This document shows positions 1 to 12,400 of a stretch of DNA of 64,000 nt, piece by piece. The position numbers and the translations under genes were made by a program. Each line of letters opens with the position of its first letter. Position 1 is the first letter of the stretch. The DNA comes from Lepus europaeus (Eukaryota; Chordata; Mammalia; Lagomorpha; Leporidae). The notes beneath the pieces are model-generated. The model saw only the letters and a list, made by a program, of their open reading frames with translations. It was not told the origin of the DNA and made no database searches. The stretch spans positions 90,423,968 to 90,487,967 of the forward strand of contig NC_084838.1 of the NCBI RefSeq assembly GCF_033115175.1, read 5' to 3'.

Positions 1-257
1 CTTCCAGGCCAGCTCTCTGCTATGGCCCTGGAAGGCAGTGGAGGATGGCCCAAGTGCTTGGGCCCTGCACCCCGTGGGAAACCAGGAAAGGTACCTGGCT
101 CCTGCCTTCAGACCAGCGCGGTGCTCTGGCCACAGCACGCCGGCTGCGCCGGCCATTGGAGGGTGAACCAACAGCAAAAGGAAGACCTTTCTCTCTGTCT
201 CTCTCTCTCTCTCACTGTCCAATTTGCCTGTCAAAAATAAAAAAATAAAATAAAACT
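1..257 (+). mobile_element. CSINE (C repeat), 5' end cut by window edge
   Basis: Starts within the SINE body at 'cttccaggccagctctctgc', runs through 'gtgaaccaacagcaaaagga' and a CT-rich stretch to an A-rich tail. Close to the other young CSINE2-like copies. It interrupts the old L1 that continues to the right. Confidence 0.9.
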
Positions 258-2038
258 GTTTAAATTGAAAGATCAATTCAGTAAAGTTGTAAGCTACAAA
301 ATAAACACACAAAAAAGGAGTGGCTTTTTTGTGTGCAATGATGAACTTACATAAACAGAAATCAAAAAAGAAATTCCATTCATAAGAGTCACAAAATTTC
401 AAATATTTAAGAATATATCTTGGCCAGTGCCATGGCTTAACAGGCTAATCCTCCACCTTGCGGTGCCGGCAAACCGGGTTCTAGTCCCGGTCGGGGCGCT
501 GGATTCTATCCCGGTTGCCCCTCTTCCAGGCCAGCTCTCTGCTATGGCCTGGGAAGGCAGTGGAGGATGGTCCAAGTGTTTGGGCCCTGCACCCGCATGG
601 GAGACCAGGAGAAGCACCTGGCTCCTGGCTTCGGATCAGCGACATGCACCGGCCGCAGCGGCCATTGGAGGGTGAACCAACGGCAAAAGGAAGACCTTTC
701 TCTCTGTCTCTCTCTCTCATTATCCACTCTGCCTGTCAAAAAAATAAATAAATTTTTAAAAAATTTAAAAAAAAAAAGAATATATCTTAACCAGGAGGGA
801 AAAAAACTCTCTAAGATGATTATCAAACATTGATGAAATAAAGCATCAAGGACACAAAAAATAGAAAGATAATCCTTGCTAATGGATCAGAAGAATCAAT
901 ATAATTAAAATGTCTTTACTACCTAAAGACTCAATGCAAATTCTATCAAAATATCAATGACATTCTTTGCAGCATTAGAAAAAGTAATCCAAAGTTCATA
1001 TAGACTCACAATATATCCAGAATACCCATAGCGATCCTGTAAAGAAAAATCAAGCTGAAGCAGCACAATACCTGACCTCAAAGATTATTACAAAATTATA
1101 GCACTGGCAAAAAAAAATCCCTGTTAAATAGTTCAATGGAACAGAATAGAGAATCCAGAAATATATCCACACACAGAAAGCCAACTGATTTTTGACAAAA
1201 GTGCTCAAACAATACAGTGGAGTGGACAATCTCTTCAACAAATGGTGCTGCCCCAACACGATGTACATATGTAGAAGAATGAAATTAGATCCACACCTCT
1301 CACCTACAAAAATGAACTCAAGATGCATCAAAGATCTAAATTTGAAATCTGAGACTGGGAGAAAATTTAGGGGAAACACGAAAAGACATTTGTGTAGGAG
1401 ACGACTTCTTGGGCAAGACCCCCATGCACAGGCAACAAACCAAAACTAAACAAATGGAACTATATCAAACTCAAAGGCTTTTGTACAGCAAAGAAAATAA
1501 TAGAGTGAAGAGACATCCAGTAGAATGGTAAAAGTATTCACAAACCACCTATCTGGCAAACGATTAAAATCCAAAGATATCAGCAACTTAATAACAACCA
1601 AAAAGACAAACAATCCAGTTGAGAAATGGACAAATGACATCAATAGACACTTCTCGAAAAAGAAATACAAATGGCCGAAAAACATGTGAAAAAATGGTTA
1701 ACATCACTAGCAACCGGGGAAATGAAAATCAAAACCATAATGAGATACCACCTCACCCCTGTCAGAATGGCTGAAATCCAAACACAGAGGGTAACAAATA
1801 GGATGAGGAAGTAGTAAAGGGTAAGATAACATTTATACACTGTTGGAGGGATTGTAAGTTAGTGTAGCCACTGTGGGAAATAGTGTGGAGATTTCTTACG
1901 AAACTAGAAATAGAATTGCCATATGATCCAGCAATATCACTTATGGGAATATAGCCAAAATATTCAATACAATGTATCAGAAAGATACCTGAACCATGAT
2001 GTTTATAGCAGCACTGTTCACCAGAGATATAGAATCAC
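258..2038 (+). mobile_element. Old L1, ORF2 3' half, interrupted by a SINE
   Basis: 258-408 and 789-2038 read as a degenerate L1 ORF2 C-terminal region on the + strand, with the usual phrases 'ttcaacaaatggtgctg', 'atgagataccacctcacccc' and 'ccatatgatccagcaatatc'. Many stops and indels; no intact frame. The SINE at 422-775 is inserted in it. It lies 1.2 kb upstream of the receptor start. Confidence 0.85.
422..775 (+). mobile_element. CSINE with 13-bp TSD
   Basis: Full-length CSINE: tRNA-like head with B-box-like 'ggttctagtcc', body, CT stretch and A-rich tail. The perfect TSD 'aagaatatatctt' flanks it at 409-421 and 776-788. Inserted into the older L1, so younger than it. Confidence 0.95.
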
Positions 2039-3213
2039 GTCATCTGCAAACAGGGATAATTGGTCTGCTGTTGCTTTAAGATTTGCTGTCAATGGGTGAA
2101 ATGATCATTTTTCCATTCAACTATGGTCTACAGCCACTGTCTATATTACCACTAAACAAGGAGCCTATTGATTTTTCTGTTATACATTTTTTCTTGAAAT
2201 ATAAACTCTCTTACCATAATGTGAATTTAACATAAGTTATCTCAAAAGCTTAAAAAAAAAGACAGAAGGAAAGGGAGATGGAAGAGATTGGAACGGAGAG
2301 AGAGAAAGAGAAGGAGGAAGGAATATCACGCTGTTCTTAGAACTGTGTCTAACTTAAAAAATGAATGAAAGGCAGAAGGAAGGAGGACAAGACAGATGGA
2401 GAGGGAGGGAGAGAGAAGGAATATCATTAGAATTATACCTACAAATTACATCCAATCTATTATAAACCATTAAGATTAAAATTTAAAATTTTTATAAAAA
2501 TAAGAATAGATATTTAAAAAACATTTTTTACATCATAATATAGTAACCCATAAATTCTTATCAGTATATTTAAAATTTTAACAATAACCACATAACTTAA
2601 AAATGTTTTAAAAGACATTCTTCATTTTATTATTTTGAAACTTTATGATAAAAAGTGAACTGAAATTAAATATTCATTAGATAATTAAATATTTAAAAGA
2701 TTTAAACATTGGTAAGATGGATTTGTTATTGCTACGTGCCTTTCCATAGAAATTATAGCTACATGGGTTTTCATAGAAAAGTTTGAAGTCCATTGCATAG
2801 TTTGCCTTTACTCACTTGTCCAAAGGGACTAGCCTCATGTCAAATGCTCAGCAGTTTATGTGGCCAGATTGGAAAGTATTTTCCCAAATGGCTCATTGAC
2901 ACAGTCTGGAGACCAAACCTGCCCAACAGCACAAATACCTTAGAGCCGTGGTATCATACCACCTGGGCATTGAGAAGAAAAACCACAACATATTTCCAAC
3001 TGGTGTTTTTCACCAGGACGAAGAACCTCAGGTGCACAGCCCCAGGGAAGAATGTGTCAGGCTTGGCTGAAAGAAGTCAGGGGTCATTAGAATGACCTGT
3101 TCAACTCACACTAATACACACACACACACACACACAGAGACATATATGCTTACACCAGGCTGACACTCAGGTTTCATCACCACTCATACTGCAGCTTTGC
3201 AGACATTTCTAAG
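2039..3213. other. 5' flank of the V2R gene
   Basis: About 1.2 kb. 2039-2070 resembles a short L1 fragment. 2250-2420 is purine-rich and holds two related blocks containing 'gaaggaatatca', possibly an old L1 3' end. 2460-2720 is AT-rich. A (CA)n run occupies 3115-3136. The promoter and 5' UTR should lie here, but I could not identify a TATA box or transcription start. The 100-codon frame at 2793-3095 has no recognisable protein features. Confidence 0.5.
3115..3136. repeat. (CA)n microsatellite
   Basis: An uninterrupted run of about 11 CA units, 78 bp upstream of the receptor start codon. Confidence 0.95.
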
Positions 3214-3410
3214 ATGCTCCCTGTGGCTTCTATCCTCTGTCTTCTGCAAATTTTCCTCCCTGTGTGCTGTTTGGCTGCACCCAGTCCCATGTTCACATCG
3301 AAACTCGCTGTATACAAGGACGGAGATGCAGTCATTGGAGGGTTTTTCCCTCTTCTTACTTTTATAATGGACAGTGACATCAACAAGCCTACGGAAAGAA
3401 TTTACACTCA
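3214..3410 (+). CDS. V2R exon 1: signal peptide and start of ligand-binding domain
   Basis: Codes residues 1-65 plus two bases of codon 66. The ATG at 3214 opens a hydrophobic leader ending near 'VCCLAAPS', followed by '[12 protein letters not shown]', the usual first strand of the class C Venus-flytrap. An in-frame TAG at 3412-3414 lies just past the exon. The donor must therefore be the GTAGGT at 3411, which leaves CA; joined to the G at 24488 this restores Gln66. Length and phase 2 match V2R first exons. The start is the first ATG in frame and the only one giving a signal peptide. Confidence 0.9.
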
Positions 3411-6400
3411 GTAGGTGACTTTTCATTGATTCTTTTTCTTTTATCAGGATGGATAATACTGAGGGAATCTGTGGATCAATGCTCTTTGCATCTCTGTCTA
3501 TCCTTCTCTAATCTCATCATAACCATTCAAAATTTATTTTATCTCTACCTATTGACTTATTTTCTCCAGCAAAGAAGGAAAAGACTATTCTGTGACATTC
3601 TCATTGTTGAAGGGGAAGGAAGTTATTCTATTTTTCTTCCCTTTTCTCTCAATTTGTAAGGACTGGAAGAAAAGTGAAAAATGACACTTCACTTATTCCA
3701 CCATACCCATTTCTCCTGCTGTCTAAGCCGCTCTGCATGTGATCAAATGATATTCTAGAGGAAGACAATTAAATTCGTTGCCATAAGTTTACGTCTACAA
3801 CTCAGAGTGTTCTTTCCACAAAGTCAAAGATCTGATATCTTTCATGAGATAAACAAATCCTAATGTCTCCGCAGAATAACCACTCATAATTACTCCGTGG
3901 AAAGTTTTTTTCTGTAGATGTCAGTTACATTTTTCAAATAAATTTTGGATCACTATTTCATGCCTAGGATGCTACATGCAACCTGGAGCCACTAATTAGT
4001 CCAGGAATAAGGGATTAATATTATGTGATATTATCTCTCCTATCAAAATTGATTCTGATTCATATTTTGGATCTTTTAAATGACAGGTCCAATGTCAATT
4101 GCTAGTTAATAAATGGGTGAGGCCAATTTTCAGGGGATTCGAGCAGACAACTGTGCTATTGAGAGAAGGGATGCTGCTGAAGGCAACAATTGCTTACTTT
4201 ATCAAAATATCACAACACAAGTGTTGGTATGCTAGCTAGACACATTGGGGAATGGGGATGCAAATTTAGTAATTGGGACCACTGCTTTGCCATTGATGGT
4301 GTGCATCTTTGTAATATTCCTTTTTATGTATACATGTTTATAAATTATTTTATTCTCTGAATACTCTATGTTTACCTATGTTATTTCTTAACATAATTTC
4401 CCAAATTGTATATGCATATTGTTCTCCAAAGGTTTTATGGGCACACTTTTAATCTGATGTTTGCTGAGGACTACTGTCTCTTAATCAGCGTGAGGCATGC
4501 AGAACTTGGGGAGGTTGAATCAGAGAAGTTGGGTCTAAATATACAAAGATGTTTTAAATTTTAAAAATATACACACTACTTGTTGGAGATGGTAAAGAGT
4601 TTATTCAATGAGAACTTCTCCACAGGCATGAGGACCACTGCAATGATTTTTTAAGAGGGGCAATGATTCTGGACTTCAGTCCACACACAGCATGGTGTAA
4701 TGGGAATTTATAGTCCAGGAGCAGAGTGGAGAAAGTGGATGGAAAAATGCCAATGGGGGACAGAGATGGAAGGGGAGATTCTGGGAAAACTGATCTAACA
4801 GGGTTACGACTGAAGGAAGCCTAGACTGATCAGGCATCACTTAGGTACAGCAGAGGTTGAGAAACTATTCAGATCTTAAGTGTGATAGATATTAAAGACA
4901 CATTACCAGGAATGGTGTTGAAGTAGAGTATGCAATGACAACCACATAAATCCCAAAGCTGAGACCTAGTTTTCAAAGTGTTTAGGAAATTTTGAGTCTT
5001 GACAAGGAGTAAATTCTGTCAGGGCAAAGCTTGTTTCATCCATGACAGCACCTACCTAATGCTGTATCTTGTGTGGCTTCCGTGATTTCATTCTTGCATC
5101 AATTTTAAGATATTTCTAATTACCTAAGAGGTTCTTTTACTATACTTTGGAAGAAAGTATATAGACATTTGATAGATTTTTGAGCACAGGACATACAGCT
5201 TTGTAGTCTGATTAAAGCAAATGTATCCTTGGAAGTAAAATGTATGCATTCTAGGATGTGTATCTGAGAATACATTGAAATGGTCAAGAAGATATGGAAT
5301 TAAGTTACTTTGGCTCAAAAATTTTTGAAATCTATGCATTTTTTCAAGTAAACACCTTCCATGATATTTTGGAAGACCTATTATTTGCTACTGGATCTGG
5401 ATATTGTGCCAGAGAATCTTTCAGAAACATACTAATTGAAATTCTTCTTGGTCAGGCACGAGACAGTATGTCCTTTACATTTACTGTTTAAAATGGCCTC
5501 ATTCAATGCTCTCAAATGGTTTCTCTGCTTGTATAAATCATAGGAATATATCCTTCAATAATTTGTACTTACCATTTGTCCACTTTAATATAGACCTTTA
5601 CTATTTTGAGGGCAATTTAACATATTGAGAGTAAGAAATATTTGGTTGGCAACTATTTGAAAAAACATTTTACTGGGTTGTTGCTTGTTTGGGGTATTTT
5701 TCAGAATAGCATGTCTAAGGTTAATACAAATGTGAACATTTATGTAGAGTAGCATCGAATGATTTTTTTCTCACTTTTATTTTTTCCATGCATCCTCAAT
5801 GTACAATTTTAGAAATACACTTGTGCTAAGCCAATACTTTGTTTTTCTTCATAAACTTCCTAAAGTTTCTGGAGTTTACTTTGCAGCAAATATGAATATA
5901 TCAACACTATTATATTTCACTATGGTTTCATTTCACTGTTAATTGGATAATTCATTTCTCTACTGATTGCCAGTACCACATTTGATTAATGAAATACTGT
6001 ATGTCTAACCAAGTCACTCGTCCATTTTATATTCTTTCCTTCTGATGTATCATATATTCTGGCACCATTACCACTGTGGTTAAAGTAGTCTAGTTAATAA
6101 ATAATTGTAATTACTGTTTCTAAAAAAATCACTGTCTTCTTACCTTTATGAAGTTTTTTTCACTAATTTCCTAAACTTCTCATGATTCTAAAAAACCTTC
6201 TATGTGATTTTGGCCATATTGGTTTAAAAACAAACTCTCCTTCAAATTTTTATTATTTTTAGTTTTATTTGAAATATAGACAGAGAGTGATCTCACTTCT
6301 GCTGGTTCTCTACCCAAATATCTACAACAGACTGGAACTCAATAAGACTGTCCTATGAGTGTCAATGACCCAAGAAATTTATTCATCACCTGCTACATGC

Positions 6401-9400
6401 CAGAGTGCACATTTGCAGGAAGCAGGAACAAAAGTAGAGGAAATGGAACTTGAACCAGGCACTTTAATACAGGATGTGGATCTCCCAAAAGGTTACTTAA
6501 CTGCTGCCAAAGCACACAATAGGACTTTTATTTTGAGTGTGTTAACTTTGGGAACATTTTTGGCATAGAAATATTATACTTAATGTTTTTTATGTTGCTA
6601 AGTAGATTTGTGGTTTTTTCCATAAGTCAAAACAAGTTTTCTTAACTCTTTTCCTACACTCAATATATATTTCCCAATAATATGTTATCTATACCACATT
6701 AAGAACTCACATATTTAGTTCATAGTTTGTTGTGATTGGAACAAATCTCTGCATTTTCTCTTGCATATCCCAGAGAAATAGTCCTATCCTTTACAAAATA
6801 CTAATACCTGATGCTTTCTTTTCACCTGCTATATTATTTTTTTAACTTTTATTTAATGAATATAAATTTCCAAAATACAGCTTATGGATACATTGGCTTC
6901 CCCCCCCCCCCGGTAACTTCCCTCCCACCTGCAACCATCCCCTCTCCCGCTCCCTCACCCCTTCCATTCACATAAAGATTCATTTTTAATTATCTTTATG
7001 CAACCATCCCCTCTCCCGCTCCCTCAGCCCTTCCATTCACATCAAGATTCATTTTTAATTATCTTTATATACAGAAGATCAATTTAGCATACATTAAGTA
7101 AAGATTTTAACTTTTTGCACCCACACAGAAACACAAAGTGTAAAATACTGTTTGAGTACTAGTTATAGCATTAAATCACAATGTACAGCACATTTAGGAC
7201 AGAGATCCTACATAAGGAGTAAGTACACAGTGACTCCTGTTGTTGACTTAACTAATTGACACTCTTGTTTATGGCATCAGTAATCTCCCTAGGCTCTAGT
7301 CATGAGTTGCCAAGGCTATGGAAGCCTTTTTGAGTTCACCGACTCTGATCTTATTTAGACAAGGCCATAGTCAAAGTGGAAGTTCTCTCCTCCCTTCAGA
7401 GAAAGGTACCTCCTTCTTTGATGACCTGTTCTTTCCACTGGGATCTCACTCACAGAGATCTTTCATTTAGGTCATTTTTTTTTTGCCAGAGTGTCTTGGC
7501 TTTCCATGCCTGCTCCCTGGTAGTCTAGTGGTTAGGATTCAGCACTATCACCTGCTATGTTACTGTATACATAAATCTTAGTTCCTAGATAGCCACAGAA
7601 CATTTCGGGTGCTAACAAAAATCACTCTGTTGACCCTGATTTGAATGGGAATGTTCTTAACCAAGATCCTTGGACTAGAACCCGGTGTGCCGGCGCCGCA
7701 AGGCGGAGGATTAGCCTGTTAAGCCATGGCGCCGGCCGATCTGCTGGCTTTTAAAAAAAAAAAAAAAGTTTACTTATTTTATTCAAAAGACAAAGTGATA
7801 AAGAGAGGGAAAGAGACAGAGAGAGATCTTGCATTCTCCTGTTCACAACCCAAATGGCCCCAACACCTGGAACTAGTTCAGCCTGAAGCCAGGAGCCTGG
7901 AACTCAACCTAGGTCTCCCACAGGAGAAAAAGAGGTTCTGTACTAGGGCCATCTTCTGCTACCTTCCCGGGCACATTAGCAGGAAGCTGGATCTGAAGTG
8001 AAGCTACTGGGGCTCCAACCAATGATGTTATAGCATTTTGGCAGAGCAAGAGGCAGCTTAACATACTGTTCCACAACACTGACCCCTTGCTGACTTTTTC
8101 ATTATGATTTACTTGACATGCCTTTTATTTCTCTCAATCAGTTTTAATCTCCATCCCCTTAAATCATTTTAGATATTCTTTATTTCTTATACCCTTATTT
8201 TGAGATCAAGGCTTAACTCACATGCTTTCTGTTCATTTACATTCAAGTAATTTAATGCTCAACTCCTTTGTCTAAGACCAGACAATTCCATTCCCTTCAT
8301 TTTCCCTTTCCCTCTGTATCTCCTGAACTCTGTGCTGCTATTTCTAATCATTGCTTTGATTTCCTATTTGACCTTGGAGCTCCTCATAAGAGTAACTATG
8401 AATTTATATGTCCATGTGACTGTTTACTATATTTTGATATTTAATGAGGATATAGTGTCTTTTTGTGTGTCTGTGATTTAACAACTGAATTTCAAAATTG
8501 CAAGCTCCTTTGACAAGCTACTGAATCAGAATTTCTCTGTATTCTGACTGCTTCAGTGATTAATTGTGGTGTAGAACTTGTTGGTAGGCAAAGATGGGTA
8601 CCAGTTTAGATTAATAGGCCTTATCAGCATTTATTTTTATTGACAAACAGCAAGTGTACATTTTATGAGTACAATGTAATATTTCTATACATGCATATAT
8701 TTTAATTATATTAGTATAATTAGCATCAATTCCTTCATATAGTCAAGGTTTCTTTGTAGTGTGTACATTCAGAAGCAGAGTAGGTCATTATTAACTATTA
8801 CCATACGGTGCAACAGAACACCAACAGGCTCATGTTTACAATAAGGGAAGACAATACTTTTTATTTCAATAAGAGTAAACCTTTCTGAGATTTGACTTAT
8901 CTTTCTATATACATAATTTCTGAGGGAGTTAACTTTGGAGAACTCAATAATGATGCATTTTCTGCAAGCCCTTACATATTACAGTAGCTTATGATACACA
9001 GTTGATGTCTTCCACTTAATACAGTAAAGCAAGGTAGATGTTTGCAATCAAGTTTTACTATTAACTCTCATAATCCAACACTTTGAGGACAGAAGTCCTG
9101 CATGGGAAGTTAGTGCACAGTGACTCCTGTTGTTAATTTAACAATTAACACTCATATGTATGATGTCAGTGATCACCCGAGGCTCTTAACATGCCTAGGC
9201 TGTGGAAGCATTTTGAATCTACTGACTCCTTTCATATTTAGACAAGGCCATGAGCAAATTGGAAGTTCTCTCCTCCCTTCAGAGTAAAGTACATCCTTCT
9301 TTGATTCTTACCACTGGGGTCTAACCCACAGAAGTCCTTCATGTGAGGCAATTTTAGCCCCAGTGTTTTGGCTTTCCATGTCTGAGATGCTCTCATAGGT

Positions 9401-12400
9401 TTTTCAGCCAGACCAGAATGACTTAAGTGCTGATTCTGAGGTCAGAGTGTCATTTGAAGTTATTGTCATTCCATGAGTTTGCTGTGTAGACTGCTCCCCA
9501 TGTTGGAGCATTCACCCTTTTTTAATTCTTTCCATTATTATTTTCAAACATTCAGTCCTATTTAAGATCACTTTATAACTTAATACTATCTACATGATCA
9601 GTTTATCACTTAATCTCTATTCCCATGCTCACTCTAAAATTCAAACTATTTTTTTTCTATCTAGATTAAGGGAACTTGGGATCCCATAGTAAGTTTTTTT
9701 TAAAGATTTATTTATTTATTTGAATGTCAAAGTTACACTCAGAGAGGAGAGGCAGAGAGAGAGAGAGGTCTTCCATCCAATTGTTCACTCCCCAATTGTC
9801 TGCAAAAGCTGGAGCTGTGCCAATCCAAAGCCAGGAGCCAGGAGCTTCCTCCAGGTCTCCCACATGGGTGCAGGGGCCTAAGGACTTGGGCCATCTTCTA
9901 CTGCTTTCTCAGGCCACAGCAGAGAGCTTGATCAGAAGTGGAGCAGCCAAGTCTCAAACCAGCGCCCATATGGGATGCTGGCGTTTCAGACCAGGGCTTT
10001 AACACACTGTGCCACAATGCCAGCTCCGCCATAGTAAGTTTTTAAACTGTACCCTTAGAAGTAGGTCTGTGTGAATGTATGAAGAACTATATGGCTTTGC
10101 AGGTGCAATCTTCATACATTTCAAAGTTACATCTTTAGGAACATGGTGATTCTTCCCACTGTGTCCACTCTCCCACCCATGCTCCCACCCCCTCTACCTC
10201 TTCCCTCTCTTATTTCCACTCTTGTTTTTAACTAAGATCTATTTTCAATTAGCTTTATACACATATAATTATCTCTATTTTGGGTAAATGTTCAACAGAT
10301 AGTATTTAAAGAAGAAAAGGGGAAAGAGAGGAAAGAAAAAAGTAAAAAAAAAAAAGAAAAGAAAATTCTTCCTCAACAATCCAGACAGGGGCTGTTCACA
10401 GTCACTGCTTCTCAAAGTGTCAATTTCACTTCTACAGATTGCCTTTTAGGTGTTCTATTAGTTATTGCAGGTCAGGGAAAACATATGGTATTTGTCCCTT
10501 TGGGACTAGCTTATTTCTCTAAGTATGATGTTTTCCAGTTTCATCCATTTTGTTGCAGGTGTCTGGATTTCAGGTTTTTTTGTTTGTTTGTCTTTTACCA
10601 CTGAGTAGTACCCCATGGTGTACATAATCCATAATTTCTTTATTCAGTCTTCAGTTGACAAGCATTAGGGTTGATTCCATGTCTTAGCTATTATGAATTG
10701 AGCTGCAATAAACATGGGTGTGCAGATAGCTCTTTCATATGCTGATTTCATTTACTTTGGATAGAATCCCAGGAGGGGGATGGCTGAGTCATATGGTAGG
10801 TCTATATTTAGATTGCTGAGGTATTGCCATACTGTCTTCCATAGTGGCTTTACCAGTTTACATTCCCACCAACAGTGGGTTATAATACAATTTTACCTTG
10901 CATCCTTGCCACCATTTTTGTTGATTTTTATATGAAAGCCTTTCTAACTTGGGCGAGGTGGAACCTTATTGTGCTTTTCATTTGTGTGTCTCTGATGGAT
11001 AGTGAGCCTGAGCCGTTTTTCAAGTGTCTGTTAGCCATCTGAATTTCCACTCATGAAAAATGCCTACTCAAATCTCTTGCCCATTTCTTAGCTGGATTGA
11101 TTGTTTTGTTGTTGTTGACTTTCTTGAGCTCTTTATAAATTCTGGATGTTAACACTTTATCCGTTGTGTAGTTTGCAAATATTCTCTCCCATTCTGTGGG
11201 TTCTTTTTCACTTTGCTGATTGTTTCTTTTGCATTGCAGAAGCTTCTCAGCTTGATATAGTCCCATTTGTCAATTTTGGATGTGATTGCCTGTGCTTTCA
11301 GTCTTTCAAAGAAGTCTTTGCCTATACCAGTGTCTTTCAAATTTTTCCCAACTTTCTATAATGATTTGATAGTATCAGGACATAGATTTAGGTCTCTGAC
11401 CCATTTGAGTGGATTTTTGTGTAAGGTGTAAGGTAGGGTTCTAGTTTTGTACTTCTGCATGTAGATATCCAGTTTTCCCAGCATCATTTGTTAAAGATAC
11501 TGTCCTTGCTCCAGCGATGGATTTTTATCTCCTTTGTCAAAAATAAGTTGGTTGTAGATGCATGGGCTGATTTCTGGGGTTGCTATTTGGTTCCATTGGG
11601 CAACCAGTCTGCTTTGTGCCAGTACAGGATGTTTTGATTATAACCATCCTATAGTATGATTGAAAACAGGAATTGTGATGCTCCTGCTTTATATTTTATG
11701 ATATTGTTTTATTCAGGGTCTATTGTGTTTCCATATGAATTCTAGCATCATTTTTTCTAGACCTGCAAAGAATGCTGCTGGTATTCAATTGGGATTACAT
11801 TGAATCTGTAAATTGCTTTTGGTAGTATGGAAATTTTGATGATGTTGATCCTTTTGATCCATGAACACAGAAGGTTTGTCCATTTTTTAATGCCTTTTTT
11901 CATTTCTTTTTTTTTTAATTTTCATCCTAGAGACCTTTGACATTCTTGGTTAAATGTATTCCAAGGTACTTGATTCTTTTGGGGTTATGGTGAATGGGAC
12001 TGATCTTCAGAGTTCTGTCTCAGCCATTACATTGTTTGTGTATGCAAAGGCTACTGATTTTTATGCTAATTTTATATCCTACCTCTTTATTATCTCTTTT
12101 ATGAGTTCCAATAGTTTGTCAGTGGAGTTTTTTGGATAGCTTGATTTTCTCCTTTCCACTTATTTCATTTGATTTCTTTTTCTTGACTAATGGCTCTGGC
12201 TAAAATTTCTAGTACTATGTTTAATAGCAATGGTGAGAATGGGCATCCTTGGCTGGTTCCAGATCTTAGGGGGAATGCTTCCAGCTTTTCCCCATTCAAT
12301 AGGATGCTGGCCATGGGTTTGTCATAGATTACCTTGATTATGTTGAGGAATGTTCCTTCTATACCCAATTTAGTAAGGTTTTCATCATGAAAAGATGTTA

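Noticed and set aside
2793..3095. 100-codon plus frame just upstream of the receptor
   Set aside because: No signal peptide or V2R similarity; ends before exon 1 in another frame. Probably chance or 5' UTR.
3411..3414. In-frame TAG after exon 1 as a sign of a pseudogene
   Set aside because: The GT at 3411 gives a valid donor before the TAG and the correct phase with exon 2. Using the later GT (3415) would keep the stop, so it was rejected.
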